In this document: positions 12,196 through 24,498 of the stretch, piece after piece | Layout: each line of letters begins with the position of its first letter | Position numbering within the stretch: the first letter of the stretch is position 1 | Origin: Antedon mediterranea | Taxonomy: Eukaryota; Echinodermata; Crinoidea; Comatulida; Antedonidae | Reading direction: 5' to 3' | Length of the DNA: 60,000 nt | Assembly: GCF_964355755.1 (NCBI RefSeq) | Contig: NC_092671.1 | Coordinates: 7,825,001 to 7,885,000 of the forward strand | Notes under the pieces: generated by a model | The model's database searches: none | What the model was told of the DNA's origin: nothing | The model's input: the letters and a program-made list of their open reading frames with translations, nothing else | Program-made: the position numbers and the translations under genes

Positions 12196-15100
12196 AATTT
12201 GTTATTGAAAACACAAATTTATACCAGGTTAAAAAAAAATAGGATCATGTTTTGGGAACTTAACCCACACTGACGATTTGAGAGTCTTTTTAAAACTACA
12301 CATACTCAATCATTCTATCATGTTGCCATCCTCCAGAATAAAGCATACCTGATGCAAAAATTAAACAAAAGTCCCTTCAGCCAAGTGGCACGGAGAGTAA
12401 AGAGAAAAACAAATTGGGACTCACTATAACACAGAAGCACATGGTAAGGTGAGTGGGAAATTAATAATATTTTCAAACCTAATCTGATGTGGCTGGCATG
12501 GATAGCAAGGTATAAATATATGGTGCGCCAGCCATGCAAAAAACGAATTATGAAAACCAATAATCAGATTTTCTTTAAGAGGTTCGTCAGGTTTGGTTGA
12601 ATGGCTATTTAAAATGCTATGCGCATGCACCAAAACCCGGGTGACGAAACACATAAACGTCAGTCTTTTTAAATCTAGATTAGCAGCAATTATTTTTGGC
12701 CTATTCGATTTTCAATTATTTCAAATTTTAAGTTTGTTCGGAAGGGTTAAATATAAACATTACGGCTCATTTTTAATCTGGCAAACCTAACGAAGTAAGC
12801 AAATTTGAGGCAGAGTAGACGCCTATGGTTATTGTTTGATCACAAATAAAGTAACGTACGTAAGCCTCTTAGAAATAAAAAAAGTTTAGTCATGATGGAG
12901 GAAAAATAACAACCAACGAAACACCCGCGTTGGTCTAAGTACAGATGACCCTTGGGTTTTTTCTAGGTCCACAAATAGTGCACCAACGATCTTCCACCAG
13001 TAAGATTTTAATTCTTTTATTTCGTAAAAATATCACTATTCAATTCTTTTGTTAAGCGCATGCTAATCCCCTGTCTATATGTAACAATATATGACCTTAA
13101 GCATACAAATTGTTTGCTTGTGTGTATAACTTGTTAACGACGGAGATATTACAACTTGGTATCATCACTAACTTATAATAAATACACACTAACAAAAGCG
13201 AATTAAATAAAGTGAATCATTACGCATGTCATTAATGTTTCAGAATAATTTAAGAGCAATGCTGGATATTATAACACGTTATTAAAGTGATTTCCTTATT
13301 AAGTTTAGAGACAGTCATTGAACGAATAAAAAATCTAAACGTATTTATAAGTATTGTTAAAGAATACAATGGTATATATAATAGAAAAAGACTCGCTTGA
13401 CCGGTAGTACCCTAGTCATTGTCCGTTAAGATAAATCCTCGAGAATCTGTGCCAAAAGTCACAATATTATATATTGTGCTTCAAACTAAAATTTACACGA
13501 AAGAATATTAAACATTTCCATGGCAAAGTTTATATATGTATAGATTCGTAAAACTTGAAAATACCTGATATAGGCCTATACTATCCACAATTGCATATTA
13601 AGGCTGTATAGATCCATTAATTATAATATAATAAAGATGTACTGCACTATGAAAGACGTTGTTATTTTATAGACCTATAAAATTTAAGTACTAACAACAA
13701 TATATACTGTGTCCATGGAAGTTAGCATAACAGTCTTAGTGGCTCTCGTCTATGACACAGTTTTTATATTTCGGTGTACTAAACTATAATACGTCATTAA
13801 TTTGTTACGTTAAAACATTTATTTCCATTAAGATTCAGCTAATTCCGCACATTTCATAAAAAACCCGAATAATTTAGAAATTCAAGTACAGTAATCATTG
13901 ACGAATGTCAATTGGAGAAGAAATTCATCAAAGTTCACCAAACATATTTTTGTTTATATAGAAAAATAACACAACAAGGAAGATTACAATACACTATTAA
14001 TAACATTCATCATAGGTTTGTGTCGATCCGAGAACAACTTTGGGAAATAAGAACAACATCGAGATCTTCTAGTTCAGCTGAAATCCACTTTAAACCTTTT
14101 TTGCAACGTTGGCCTGCAAGGTACTTCTACATTGGGTAAAATCTACCTCATTATTCGATTTTCTTGACGTAGAATTAGGCTCATCAATAATAAATAATAT
14201 TGGTGTAACCAATGATGGTACTGAACTTAATTCTTTTCGAAATGATAAAATTTAAATGTGATTCAATTATAGGCTGTCCGTTACTTGTAAGCTGGACTTG
14301 CTTCAACGAAGATTTTAGGAAGCAAACATAAATTAGGCCAACATCCGAGTGGACACGTCCTAACAGTTAAGATAAATTGATCTTAGTTGTTATATAAATT
14401 AACATCAAAGAATCCGATCAACAAAATACAGTGTACAAACCTACAGGAAGCATTCATATAGGTGATGATAAACATGGTCCGTATAGTATTTTACCTTAAC
14501 CATGAAGAAACATCTAAAAGGACATTGAAGTTTGGCCCGACTTTCACCATCACTCATAAAAATCTATAGACCTTTTCCCCACACAAGTAGCCTAATGTTC
14601 ACCAGATGATCGCTTCTTGTAAAGAGCTTTCATTTTTGTAAAGAGGCTATAAAATGTTGTACAATGTTAATGTATTCAATTAGCCTATCTTCGTTTTCTG
14701 TTGCATTTCTGTCACATATTTCATTACTATGTTGTTAGATACACTTGAACCTATTGTACTTTTCCTTGATTAATTATGTTAACGTTATTTATACATAATA
14801 ATTCTGTTATATTCTATGTCACTGCAAAATGACATAGGTTAATGTGTTCGTTTCTACAAAGCCTGCAATATTTATTTTTGATAAATTTGATCATAAACAC
14901 ATTTTCATAACGTTGAGAAGAATAATTCAACAATATATACATCATCAGTCGATTGCATATCCGTAACTAAAAACGTTTTATTTTTCAAAATGTTATTATT
15001 TCATGGTTCTTACGGAGGAAAGTATTAATTCGTTATATTTACAATTGTCCTACGCTTTCTAGAATTATTATTAGACTGCACTACCGGTACACCGGTACTT

Positions 15101-16001
15101 CTTAGATATCTTGACAGTTTTAAGTATTACTAAATTCTTTTACATCACCAATTTTGTTTTGTTTTTTCAATATACTGGACTGGACTAATAATCATTAAAT
15201 ACTAGGCCTGATAGAGGACTTATTTAGTAGATAAATCACAAAAAATGTCATTTCACATCTATCTGTTGTCCTATCATATTGCGTGTGCGATATTTGAATT
15301 TTAATTTCACACTCGATCCCGCTTTAAGTTGCCTATGGCTATACGTATATATTTAAGATTTTTACTAAAATTAATAGTGACCATTTAGCCAAAGAAATTA
15401 TTTTTAATTGGACAAGTCAGCTTCTTAAATGTTATGAAGGTAATAAAAATATGGACTTTTCAAAGTGATATTGGAAATGTATTTACGTGGTCTGTGAGGA
15501 AGATAGGCAAAGGAACAATCGCTTAATCCTTTTACAGAATACTCACAGTATTGAACCTAAAAAATGGTACTAAAATGACTACAAAAATGACCTAAAAACG
15601 TATGACCTAATATGAGGTGTGCATTGCTTTTAAATTACATTTGTACTAGTTTACATGATTTAAAACAGAAATGATTTGATCTTGTTTTCCTTGCATTAGC
15701 AATATACATGGATTACATTGTTTTTAAATGCACAATTTCTACATAGAAACAAATCTATCCATATGTATTTCAGTATTACTCATGGTAGATGGGATAAAAT
15801 AAAAAAAAAACTTAAAATGATCTTATAAAATTACTTCTTTTACTTATAATTTTAAAATATTTTTAGTTTAGGAATCAATCAATTCTATCTATAAACATTT
15901 TTTTATTTTATCCTACACAGGTATTTTTTCAATGTTCAGTTAATTATTTGAGATTGTATTGAGACGTTTACAGTTTACAAATACACCATTATAATATAAA
16001 G

Positions 16002-16150
16002 ACTGAAAAAATGACAATTATGTGGGTAATCAGTGTCTGGATCTCAATGGAGATACAAATAAAATAAGCAAAAGCTATAACAAAACGTTAAAGTAAAACA
16101 GCCAGAAATAAATTGCAGAGCTTTCGGGCAACACAAAGCCTTCCTCTGAC
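16002..16150. repeat. Dispersed repeat, copy 1 (partner 19600-19750)
   Basis: About 150 bp aligns with 19600-19750 with small indels. Shared blocks are ATGACAAT..TGTGGGTA, CTGGATCTCAATGGAGATAC, AGTAAAACAGCCAGAAA and CAGAGCTTTCGGGCAACAC. On the minus strand the end of this copy reads CAGAGGAAGGC..GCCCGAAAGC, a decayed form of the hammerhead-like core of copy 2. No coding capacity. Probably a fragment of a retroelement. Confidence 0.65.
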
Positions 16151-16984
16151 ATATTAGGCTGTGTTTATACAACACCCTAAATTTGAACACGTCTTAGGAT
16201 TTTAAATCTGCTTTTAAAATTTAAAAAAAAGAACGTTTCAAAATTAGGATAAAACTATGCTACATTTTTCCAAATTATGCCAACATTTGATTAGCGTTTA
16301 TATTAAGCGTTAAATCGGTTAAAATAGGCCTATGCACTTATTTACATAATACACAACAGCCAGCCAGTCCGGCCAGTTTAACCAAGAAATAACAATACGA
16401 GGTGTTTGAGGTATGACATGACCTTGAAATTGTTAATTTATTTATAATAATTAAACAGGCCCACCTCTTTCAAGATATATTTACTAAAAGTTCAGTTTGT
16501 ACCTCACGTCATTTTTTGTTGTTGTTTTCGCACTCTTGAAGTATTTCAATTACCTTAGAAATAAGGAAATTATCAATACCAATTCTTTGAACAACCTTAT
16601 AGTAACTGGGTCGAGTCAACATACTTATTAAACTATATGATAGTAATACCAATAGAACTATGGTATACCATTTTAAGCTTCCAGTATACCACGTTATTAG
16701 AAATCCGCCTCTATGGGGACACCCACAATGAGACACATTTCCCTTAAAGGAACGGGAGGAATTACACCTTATTCAAGGGGCATCCCAATCTCGAAGGTCC
16801 CTTAATATGGGTTCTATGGTATTAGAAATCGAGAAAATTACATCGACCATCTGGTAAAAAATACAGACACTCAGCACATGATGAGATGGGAGAGGAAAGG
16901 CAAACAATGAAAAGCTGCAAAACAATGGATGAGATAAGAGAAAGGAAAATTGTTGGAAAATTGTGATAGAAGGAATATATGATG

Positions 16985-17008
16985 AGGGGGAGGGGGGGGG
17001 GCGGGAGG
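16985..17008 (+). repeat. G-rich tract
   Basis: Runs of five and ten G separated by A, then GCGGGAGGG. It could form a G-quadruplex on the plus strand. It explains the proline-rich open frame on the opposite strand, which I do not regard as a gene. Confidence 0.8.
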
Positions 17009-17809
17009 GTGGAGAAGATAGCTATGACAGATAGACTTAAAATAACAACAATACGCATTCTGAACTAAAAAGGGAAATATAGACCTGATAACAATGTAGA
17101 CCCAATGTAAGGTGAGGTAGGCGGTAATATGGTTTATGTTAAGATTTTTGTTTGTTTCATTTTTTTTTAAAACCCTGATAATAATTATGCTATTTAAGGA
17201 AATCAGGTCTACCTCATTTTCAAGTTCTATGAACGAAAAGTACAATGTAATTATAAAGCTATTCTTATGACGTTATAATGGGGGTGGATTTGTCATTCTA
17301 CCTCACGTAGGTCTAGCCTATAACGTAATTCTTAGAAGCAATTCATGTTTGTGATTCATAGTAAATAGGAACAAAAGATATTGTTTATTACCTTATAGTA
17401 TAACAAATCGTGCCAATTATTATATTGATATTACCGGTAGGCCTATTCTTATTTTAAGGGAAGAACATCAAAAGCAAACCCAAAAATACTGAAATAATTT
17501 TGTTTAATATATTACTTGTAAAGGAAGAAAGTAATCTCTAAACGAAAATAAATAATAAATAACGGCTTAGTTTCTTAATGTGATTCTGATACTTTGAATA
17601 TAGAGCCTCTAAAAGGGGACTCATCAAAGTTGGCTCTGACGCTTCACGTCACGTCACAATCACAGTTTAGGTTCGTTTTGTGCAGTAAACAAGTACCAAA
17701 TAAATGTCCCCTAATTAATTGGTCTCCCTAAATAATAGGGAGGCCATAATGCTATAAAGTCATTACAGGTCTGTTATAATAACGCACTTAGAAAGATTTT
17801 AAGACGCTC

Positions 17810-18130
17810 AAGGAGCTGTAGTGCTAGTGCTATGTTTGTTGATAACCATGTTCCCTCCTTCTATGAGTACATTCGGAAATCAATTTTTTGTTTCAAAACA
17901 AAAATTGAAAAAAGCTGTAATACTTTAATTACATGTGTTTTTTCTCGTATTCTAAAAGATTCAAAGTTGCATAGAAAATGGACAGAACTTTTGTATATTT
18001 AATCTCATGTATACTTTTACGTGTGTTATCTAGTATCGGTATAGCCATAATAATGTGTTGTTTTTGTAAACTTTATGTGTTTCATATGGACAGTTTGTCT
18101 GAAATAAAGTTGAATTGAATTGAATTGAAT
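17810..18130 (+). mobile_element. Possible 3' end of a non-LTR retrotransposon (LINE)
   Basis: The segment ends in ATATGGACAGTTTGTCTG, AAATAAAG and about three TTGAA units before ordinary sequence resumes. A short tandem tail directly after an AATAAA-like word is typical of CR1/L2-type LINE insertions, and the preceding ~300 bp has the look of a LINE 3' untranslated region. No reverse-transcriptase reading frame is visible, so it would be a 5'-truncated copy. The left boundary is a guess. Confidence 0.4.
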
Positions 18131-18350
18131 GCCTCTCGTTCGTTTGGGAAGTGTCTCCTGGTTAGGGGCCTGGTTCTCTACTGTATTACATTTTGAGCAT
18201 TCAGTGACTTTTGAATGCCGATGAACACATTTACGGTATAATCACAAATCGCTCGATAGACATTTTTAATCTTTATATTTTGCTAAAATTTGTATATGAG
18301 AACACATCCATGATTCGTGTATTTTAATCATTTCTGTGTATTCTAATTTA

Positions 18351-18518
18351 GTCTTAAACTCTGTCTACACTAACTAGTTTGACAAAACAAGTGTGATGTG
18401 CCCAAATATGGTAGTAACATGCTCAAATATTGTAGTGATATGACATCATCATGTCCATATGGGTACATCACATTTATGTTGTCACATAAGGTTTGATAGT
18501 GTAGACAGATCTTTAGAC
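18351..18518. mobile_element. MITE: 168 bp foldback element without coding capacity
   Basis: The two ends are inverted copies: GTCT(T)AAA-CTCTGTCTACACT on the left and, complemented, GTCTAAAGATCTGTCTACACT on the right. The pairing continues inward (GACAAAACAAGTGTGATGTG against GACAACATAAATGTGATGTA, then CCCAAATATGG against CCCATATGG), so nearly the whole element is an imperfect palindrome around a central ATGACATCATCATGT. That is the structure of a non-autonomous DNA transposon. Similar sequence lies on both sides (TGATTCG..TTTTAATCATTTCTGTnTATT near 18311 and 18535). No transposase is present and the superfamily cannot be told. Confidence 0.7.
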
Positions 18519-19599
18519 ATTCGTATATAAAATCTGATTCGCGTTATCTTGAGCTATTGTCTTTTAATCATTTCTGTTTATTTATTTTCAAATATTTCTT
18601 CAATTTATATGCTACTTTTTAATTTTAATTTGTTTAATAAAGATGCCACAATTATATTAGCCATGGCAAAGTTAAATTTATAAATTTCTAGCCATCTTTT
18701 ACATAAGAAAACAATCCATCAAAATGCTGAAATGCTAAGAATCAGATTTTCCGTAGTTTCCGTTCAAATAGAATTTATCCATCAATCATATGAAAATATG
18801 TTAGTGCTATTCTTGATATAGTACCTGGTTACCGACCATTAAAGCCCTTGTCTAACACGTGTAAGCCCTCTTTTTAATGAATACATGAACCTCAATATTC
18901 GATCTATAACGGAATTCATGCTCTGTCGGTCTTATAGAAAATGATAGTGATATCGTCTTTGTATAAATGGATACAATACAAGTTCATGGTAACACAACAA
19001 GTTCCATTTCTTGAATTAGTGTCTTTACATTATGTTTAGATCGATATTTACTTAAACGGGTTCATTCATTTGTAACTTTTATTACATTTTGTTTGTAAAA
19101 AAAAAGTAATTGAATGGTTTGTTCCCTTTGTAACACCCAACCTGATTCTGGATTTTGTCTGCCAAATTTTAAACAACCAGCTGCCCAAACAGGTTTTTTT
19201 TTAAAGAAGCTATTCTTTTGTCTATCATATAATTGTTTTAATCATAATTCATATAATTTTAAATATTTTTAAAGTTCACGTATTAATATTTTTCTGTTTC
19301 TATGGAATGTTTTTTTTCCGAAGTAGTTTTGATGAAACTATGAAAAGTTCATGTACGCCTATAATGGCAGAATTAAACAAAATGGCTAAATATAGAATAT
19401 CTAGAAATGTTGCTAACATTATTATTGTGTAATAAAAATAAATATATTATAGGCGTAAGTCTTATTAGAAAACCTCCAATATCACCATACATTGTTGTTT
19501 TTTAATTAAACGCAAATAAAACGGAGAGGAAACGACTTTGAATGATGGCCGGTTCTCAATATTCATGTATCTATATATAAATGAATCCAAAGGCAAATT

Positions 19600-19750
19600 A
19601 CTGAAAATAATGACAATGCTGTGGGTATCAGTGGCTGGATCTCAATGGAGATACAAAATAAAAGCGAAAAGCTAAATCAAAACGAGAAGTAAAACAGCCA
19701 GAAAAGTTAGCAGAGCTTTCGGGCAACACTAGCCCTTCATCAGTGCAAGT
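19600..19750. repeat. Dispersed repeat, copy 2, with hammerhead-like core on the minus strand
   Basis: Partner of 16002-16150. On the minus strand, 19743-19717 reads CTGATGAA, GGGC, a seven-base loop, GCCC, GAAA: the CUGAUGA and GAAA boxes of a hammerhead ribozyme with a GGGC/GCCC stem II between them. Penelope-like retroelements are known to carry such motifs. I could not find a convincing stem I; a four-base stem III (AGCT/AGCT) is possible. The match may reflect descent from such an element, not activity. Confidence 0.6.
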
Positions 19751-19836
19751 GAAGGAATTTGGATAACGTCATAGTATAAAGCTGGCAAGTGCTGCCTGGG
19801 TGGACAGGAATAAAAGAATATAAATGATCTATATAA

Positions 19837-19910
19837 TTTGTCCAGTATCATAGCCAAGTTATGTAATATGGTATCACATATTATATATCACACGTGAAGC
19901 CTGTATCTAG
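19837..19910 (+). repeat. Dispersed repeat copy, partner at 272-345
   Basis: This shares TTTGTCCAGTATCATAG and the following ~55 bp pattern with 272-345. It starts about 90 bp beyond the repeat at 19600-19750 and may belong to the same longer element. Confidence 0.45.
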
Positions 19911-20150
19911 GTCATAAGCATAACCTGCCTAGTCACATTTGATCATATATGACACGATATTACAGAAATTGCCTAATTATTAATTATTAATAATTCCATA
20001 ATTGGAGACACAGCACAAAATCCGGAAATAATAACAGTTATATGACAAAATGTTTATCTATTCACAGTTTAATAACTTGATTGAAATTCGATTATTATAC
20101 AGAACGCGTGGGGACTCTCTTCTGTTTTGATCCTCTTCAGCAATTTCATT

Positions 20151-20176
20151 AACAACATCAACAACAACAACAACAA
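20151..20176 (+). repeat. (AAC)n microsatellite
   Basis: AACAACATC followed by AACAACAACAACAACAA. The ORFs across it (poly-Asn on one strand, poly-Val on the other) are by-products of the repeat. Confidence 0.8.
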
Positions 20177-23100
20177 GCCTATCATCAGGGGAATAATCGT
20201 TGTCATCATCACAATCATCATCTTCTTTCATTGTGTTCCCACTTTCCAAGACCTTCAAAATTATATTTTTGTAACGAACACACATTTAAACTTTCAATGG
20301 TTACATACGGGATCTATTTTTGGTTGGTAACTTCTTTGGTAACCTATGGTACGCCAACAATAACAAGGTTACAATTTACAGTTAGTAGAAAAGCGGAAAA
20401 ATAAAGTGTGGTATGACTTCAACAATCCAAAGACAGTAAAAATGACAAACACAAAATATAACATCATGATTGGATTAGAAAATTTATTTACATATAACTG
20501 TACAACATTAAACTGGAAAATATATAAGATTTCCACATAAGTCGAAATTTTAAAAAGGGAGAATATTATATTATACTAGTTTAGGTACATCATTCACAGT
20601 ATAATTAAAAATAACAATAAATATTATGATATAAAACATATAAACGAAATATGACATGTAGTTTAAATAAATTAGATATCTTTATACATTCTGGTGAAAT
20701 GAAATAATGCTCCAGAAAATATGACATTTCTGCCATTTTTACAATTAATACGATAATAAAAATGAAAGATTCCTTCAATAATTAGTACCACATTTCATTT
20801 TTTATCACCAGTAAACTTTTATTATGATTTGTTTTTCTTTTTTTAATAATACCTGGCATGCTATCAGGATTGTCTGTGATATAAAAATGTCTGACAACAA
20901 ATGACGAGTACAGAAATTGTTGCAGAAATGACAAAAAAGATGCATTATTATTTGAGATTGATATTACCTTTGTAAGATAAGACTTGACCCAGATACAGAC
21001 ACCACATGAACCGAAATGATTCTCTCCAAATTTAATTTGGAAGTTAAAATTCGTTTAGATTTAAAATGGTTTAGTCTATAAAAATTAATATACAGATTGA
21101 TAATACATAATAATATTTCATTTCAGCAGTGGAAACCAGTAATTAAGTCAATCCCTATATATTCTCTCAGATTGAAATTTCAATCTTACTCATTTGAGGT
21201 TCTGCGGACTGATAATTAAAACATTGATTACGTGATTTCAACTTGACTTTTGCGTGATTCTGTAAAACTAGATCGTAATGTTTAAAACTATTCACTATTT
21301 ACTTCTTAAGAGATTCGCATGGTGTTGGCAGACTGGAGGTTAGCTTATTAGTTTAAAATCAGAGATTAATTTATCTTATATATAATTATAAAACGTATGT
21401 TGCTATATAAATCGCCATTGAATATTACCAATGTCAGTTGGGGATAAACCATAACCTCATCTTTGGATCAAAAATCAATAACCCGGGAATTTAAGCTGGG
21501 TCGAACAGTGCTGCCAGCTAATCAAAACGGCTTTGAATGCACAAAATAGAAAGTCTTCAATTGAACAGAAATGTCATTTATGGCCGTGAATTATGCAATG
21601 CATAACTAATAGGTATTCAATTAAAGTAGTCCATGCAAATAGTTGTTGGTTTAAATTCAGTTTTTGCAGACACAGACCCCAGTCAAGTTAACAAAATGTA
21701 TCAAATCAAGTGTCAGAATAAGTGAGTCGATGGTTTTAAAACTCACTACGAGTAGTTTATTTTGTAGAAAATAAAGCCCCAAAAATGTATTAATCAATAG
21801 AAAATAATTTCAAATGGTAAGTTCGATGCTTTTTAATATTAACGAAACATATCGGGTTTCTACTGTGGATTTTCTTAATTCGTTCGAAATCCAGACTAGA
21901 GTGATTGACGGCCATTTTTGGATATTAATAATTGTTTAGATTCGTATTTGTCGTATTAGTACCGTAAGCGCTAACATGACAAGCGATAAAGGTTATGCAA
22001 ATAGGGGATTAATTGGATTAATTTAGGATAAAGTAGGATTAGGATTCATCTTGAAAAATGAAAATGATAATAAGGCAATTGATAGCAGAGGCTAATCGTA
22101 TGCACTGTGACACGCGTAAGACATCCGACGATTGACTCGATAACCTAGTAGCAGTTGGCATTTCGTATACCACCTGACGCTTGAATGACGTGACAAAAAA
22201 AAAAAAAAAACGCGCGAGCCTGCGCAATCGGACAGTAATACCAAATCAATTAATCCTCATATAGAAAGTTTTTTTTTAACTAAAAATGGAATATGTTTTA
22301 TTTAGGCCTTGCGTTAATTTTGAGTTCCATATCGCAGTTACCGGTATTCTAAGAAAAAGCTTATTTTCATTTTACACTACAAAATAATGTTTTATCTCTG
22401 AATTGTTTCAAGGTGCTACATCGGCCTATCTAACATACCCTCATTAAAATTAAAATGCGATAAGTTCTAAGAAATATGAGAGGTAGTTGTTTAAACAAAC
22501 AAATAGCCAATACAGTATGAGATGGAATTATTATTTTAACAAGTCATGTTTTGTGGTTAAAAACCGCCCACATTAAAATGAAACTGCACATTAAATATTG
22601 CCCATTGATTTTTAATGTACCGCCACGTCGTCAAAAACCCCACCAATTATATATGGTGGAGCGAATTATTATTATTCTTTTATTTCATATAAAACATCAA
22701 AAAAACATTAATTATCTTTTCTCTAATCATTATATTTATTTAGAGTGTGCCTACCTTTTCTTTTAGTATTTAACTTTAATATTGTCTTGATTAAGGTTTT
22801 GAATGTTGAGTTGCTTTTAATGATTGTCATTCACTTAAAAACATAATTCACAGTGTACCGTGTATGGAATTGACGATTTCTGTTTTGTTAAAAAAAAAAT
22901 TTACTGGTTAAAGGAGTGTGTGCATAACAAGAAATGCAAGAGCAATATTGTAAACCTTGAGGATCGATAGGACTACTGGAAAATTATTATCAATCGTTAA
23001 GTCCGACATTTTCTCAAACCCACTTCAACCTCATCAATTAAAAATCATTAACATATTTGTCTAAGCATACAGGCACTGCATTACAGAAGTTGCGTATACC

Positions 23101-23319
23101 GAACAGATAACCCCATATGTAGAGATACAATACAGAGAATCGGGTGGCATATCTTACTCAACACCATGTAGAAACTCAGTGATACATTCACCACATTACA
23201 AGTTCTAAACGAATTAATGTTCTTAGTGTAACACGTACACCATACATTGGTATGATTGGGGAGGATTAAATTGGTGGGTGACTTCCTGCCATTATGGATG
23301 TTTGTACATGCTTCCACCA

Positions 23320-23630
23320 TCAACATGCGTTAACATCACTCAGTTCTCTTCGGTGGCTAAGATGATGCTCGGACGTCGATGACAACTTCTTGTGTTTGTC
23401 GCTCTTTTCTTTTTCATTCATTTTCTTCATTTTCATCCGCCTGTTCTGGAACCAAATTTTGATTTGTCTTTCTGTAAGGTTTAATGTCTGTGAGAGTTTT
23501 GCCCGCCTATCTCGTGTCAAGTACATGTTCGATTGGAATTCACGTTCAAGTTCGAAAATCTGTTGTTTAGAATACGGTCGACGCTTTGTCCTTCTTGGTG
23601 TTGTTGTGAAAAGCAGAGGGGCTGTAGGAC
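23320..23630 (-). CDS. Hox11/13b: Posterior Hox gene, Hox11/13b-like, exon 2 (homeobox exon)
   Basis: Exon 2 joins exon 1 (33444-33918). The acceptor reads TTTTTAG just right of 23630, and its first two bases finish a Gly codon split after its first base, giving 102 further residues (160-261) and a TGA stop. The 60-residue homeodomain is at 23416-23595 (residues 171-230), with PYSK (7-10), NMYLTRDRR (23-31) and the helix-3 core WFQNRRMK (48-55) including W48, F49, N51 and R53. These are posterior-class features. The 31-residue tail is Lys/Glu/His/Ser-rich. The product should be a nuclear DNA-binding regulator of posterior patterning. There is no Trp motif in the linker before the homeodomain ([12 protein letters not shown]), unlike the plus-strand paralogue. 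The b assignment rests on recalled resemblance to sea urchin Hox11/13b and is less certain than the posterior Hox call. Confidence 0.95.
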
Positions 23631-24114
23631 CTAAAAATGATACAAAATAGTAATATTTGTTTATTAGTAATAGTAATTATTATTTTTTATTATTTGACAA
23701 CACTAAAGTTATTCTTGTGTGTATGACTATAATAGAGAACAATACATCAGTCTGATATATGTTATATATCTGAAATATCTAATATCCTAAATACCCACTA
23801 CAGGACAGGTCTGAACAAACAACAGACACTATAGGTACATCACTTATCACATAGATCATGATTGGAGGGACAAATGGCAGATGGAGAGAAAAGCCGGATA
23901 AGTGTCTTTATGTCATCGTCAGAATGCCTCAAAATTAACGAGTAAACGAGTAAAGTCATTGTAATAAACATACCATTTATATCACAGAAGCCTAACGATG
24001 AATGGAAATGTTCCAATTAAATAATAATGTTAAAAATACTAAAGAAGAAATTTTAAAAAGGCCTTTTTTTAAACTGTTATCGTTATAATCCCTTTTGCGA
24101 GATCATAACGTATA

Positions 24115-24498
24115 ATTTACACTAGGGCGATAACGATCGACGATAAAAAGATAAATATGCATTTTCCATACCTAAAACAAAAGAATTCTAAAAAATTTCA
24201 TCCTAGAACTATAGGATTATCATCTATGCTGCCTTTAATGAAAATAATATTTTCACACGTCCAATCAAATGACGTAATGATTGTAAGAGCAATAATATCG
24301 TTACAATACAACGATTTTATGGTTTTATTGATCATGACGTCATTTGATTGAATTTTCAAAAATATTATTTTTATCAAATACAGCATACATGATTATCCTA
24401 TAGTTATAGAACGAAAAATGTTCTAATTTCTTTCGTTTTATCCAAGAAAAATGCATGTTTATCTATTTATCGTCGATCGTTATCGCCATAATGTAAAT
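24115..24498. mobile_element. Long foldback MITE (~380 bp) inside the Hox intron
   Basis: The ends are inverted copies: ATTTACACTAGGGCGATAAC on the left and, complemented, ATTTACATTATGGCGATAAC on the right, both continuing CGATCGACGATAA. Pairing runs almost to the middle, including ACTATAGGATTATCAT, AAAATAATATTTT and CAATCAAATGACGT in each arm, so the element is a near-complete imperfect palindrome. The right arm holds a CRE-like TGACGTCA at 24335-24342. Mirror-image open frames on the two strands are a by-product of the palindrome. No transposase is present. It lies about 0.5 kb upstream (in gene direction) of the acceptor. A partial relative is at 35300-35440. Exact ends and target duplication are unclear. 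Confidence 0.75.

Larger units (their letters stand above)
3016..23319. other. Intergenic spacer between two convergent Hox genes
   Basis: About 20.3 kb with no convincing exon on either strand. It begins with the 3' flank of the plus-strand Hox gene and ends with the 3' flank of the minus-strand Hox gene. Content I can support: small foldback repeats (5191, 5764, 11243), three candidate regulatory or repeat motifs around 6.2-9.4 kb, a direct-repeat patch near 12.1 kb, two copies of a dispersed repeat (16.0 and 19.6 kb), a G-rich tract (16985), a LINE-like 3' tail (17.8-18.1 kb), a MITE (18351) and an AAC microsatellite (20151). The rest is unremarkable AT-rich sequence. Confidence 0.7.

Noticed and set aside
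16871-17245. 124-codon minus-strand frame with a poly-proline run
   Set aside because: The proline run is the translation of the G-tract at 16985-17008; the rest is low-complexity hydrophobic sequence.
24157-24386. Overlapping frames on both strands with similar peptides
   Set aside because: They mirror one another because the underlying DNA is a palindrome (foldback MITE).
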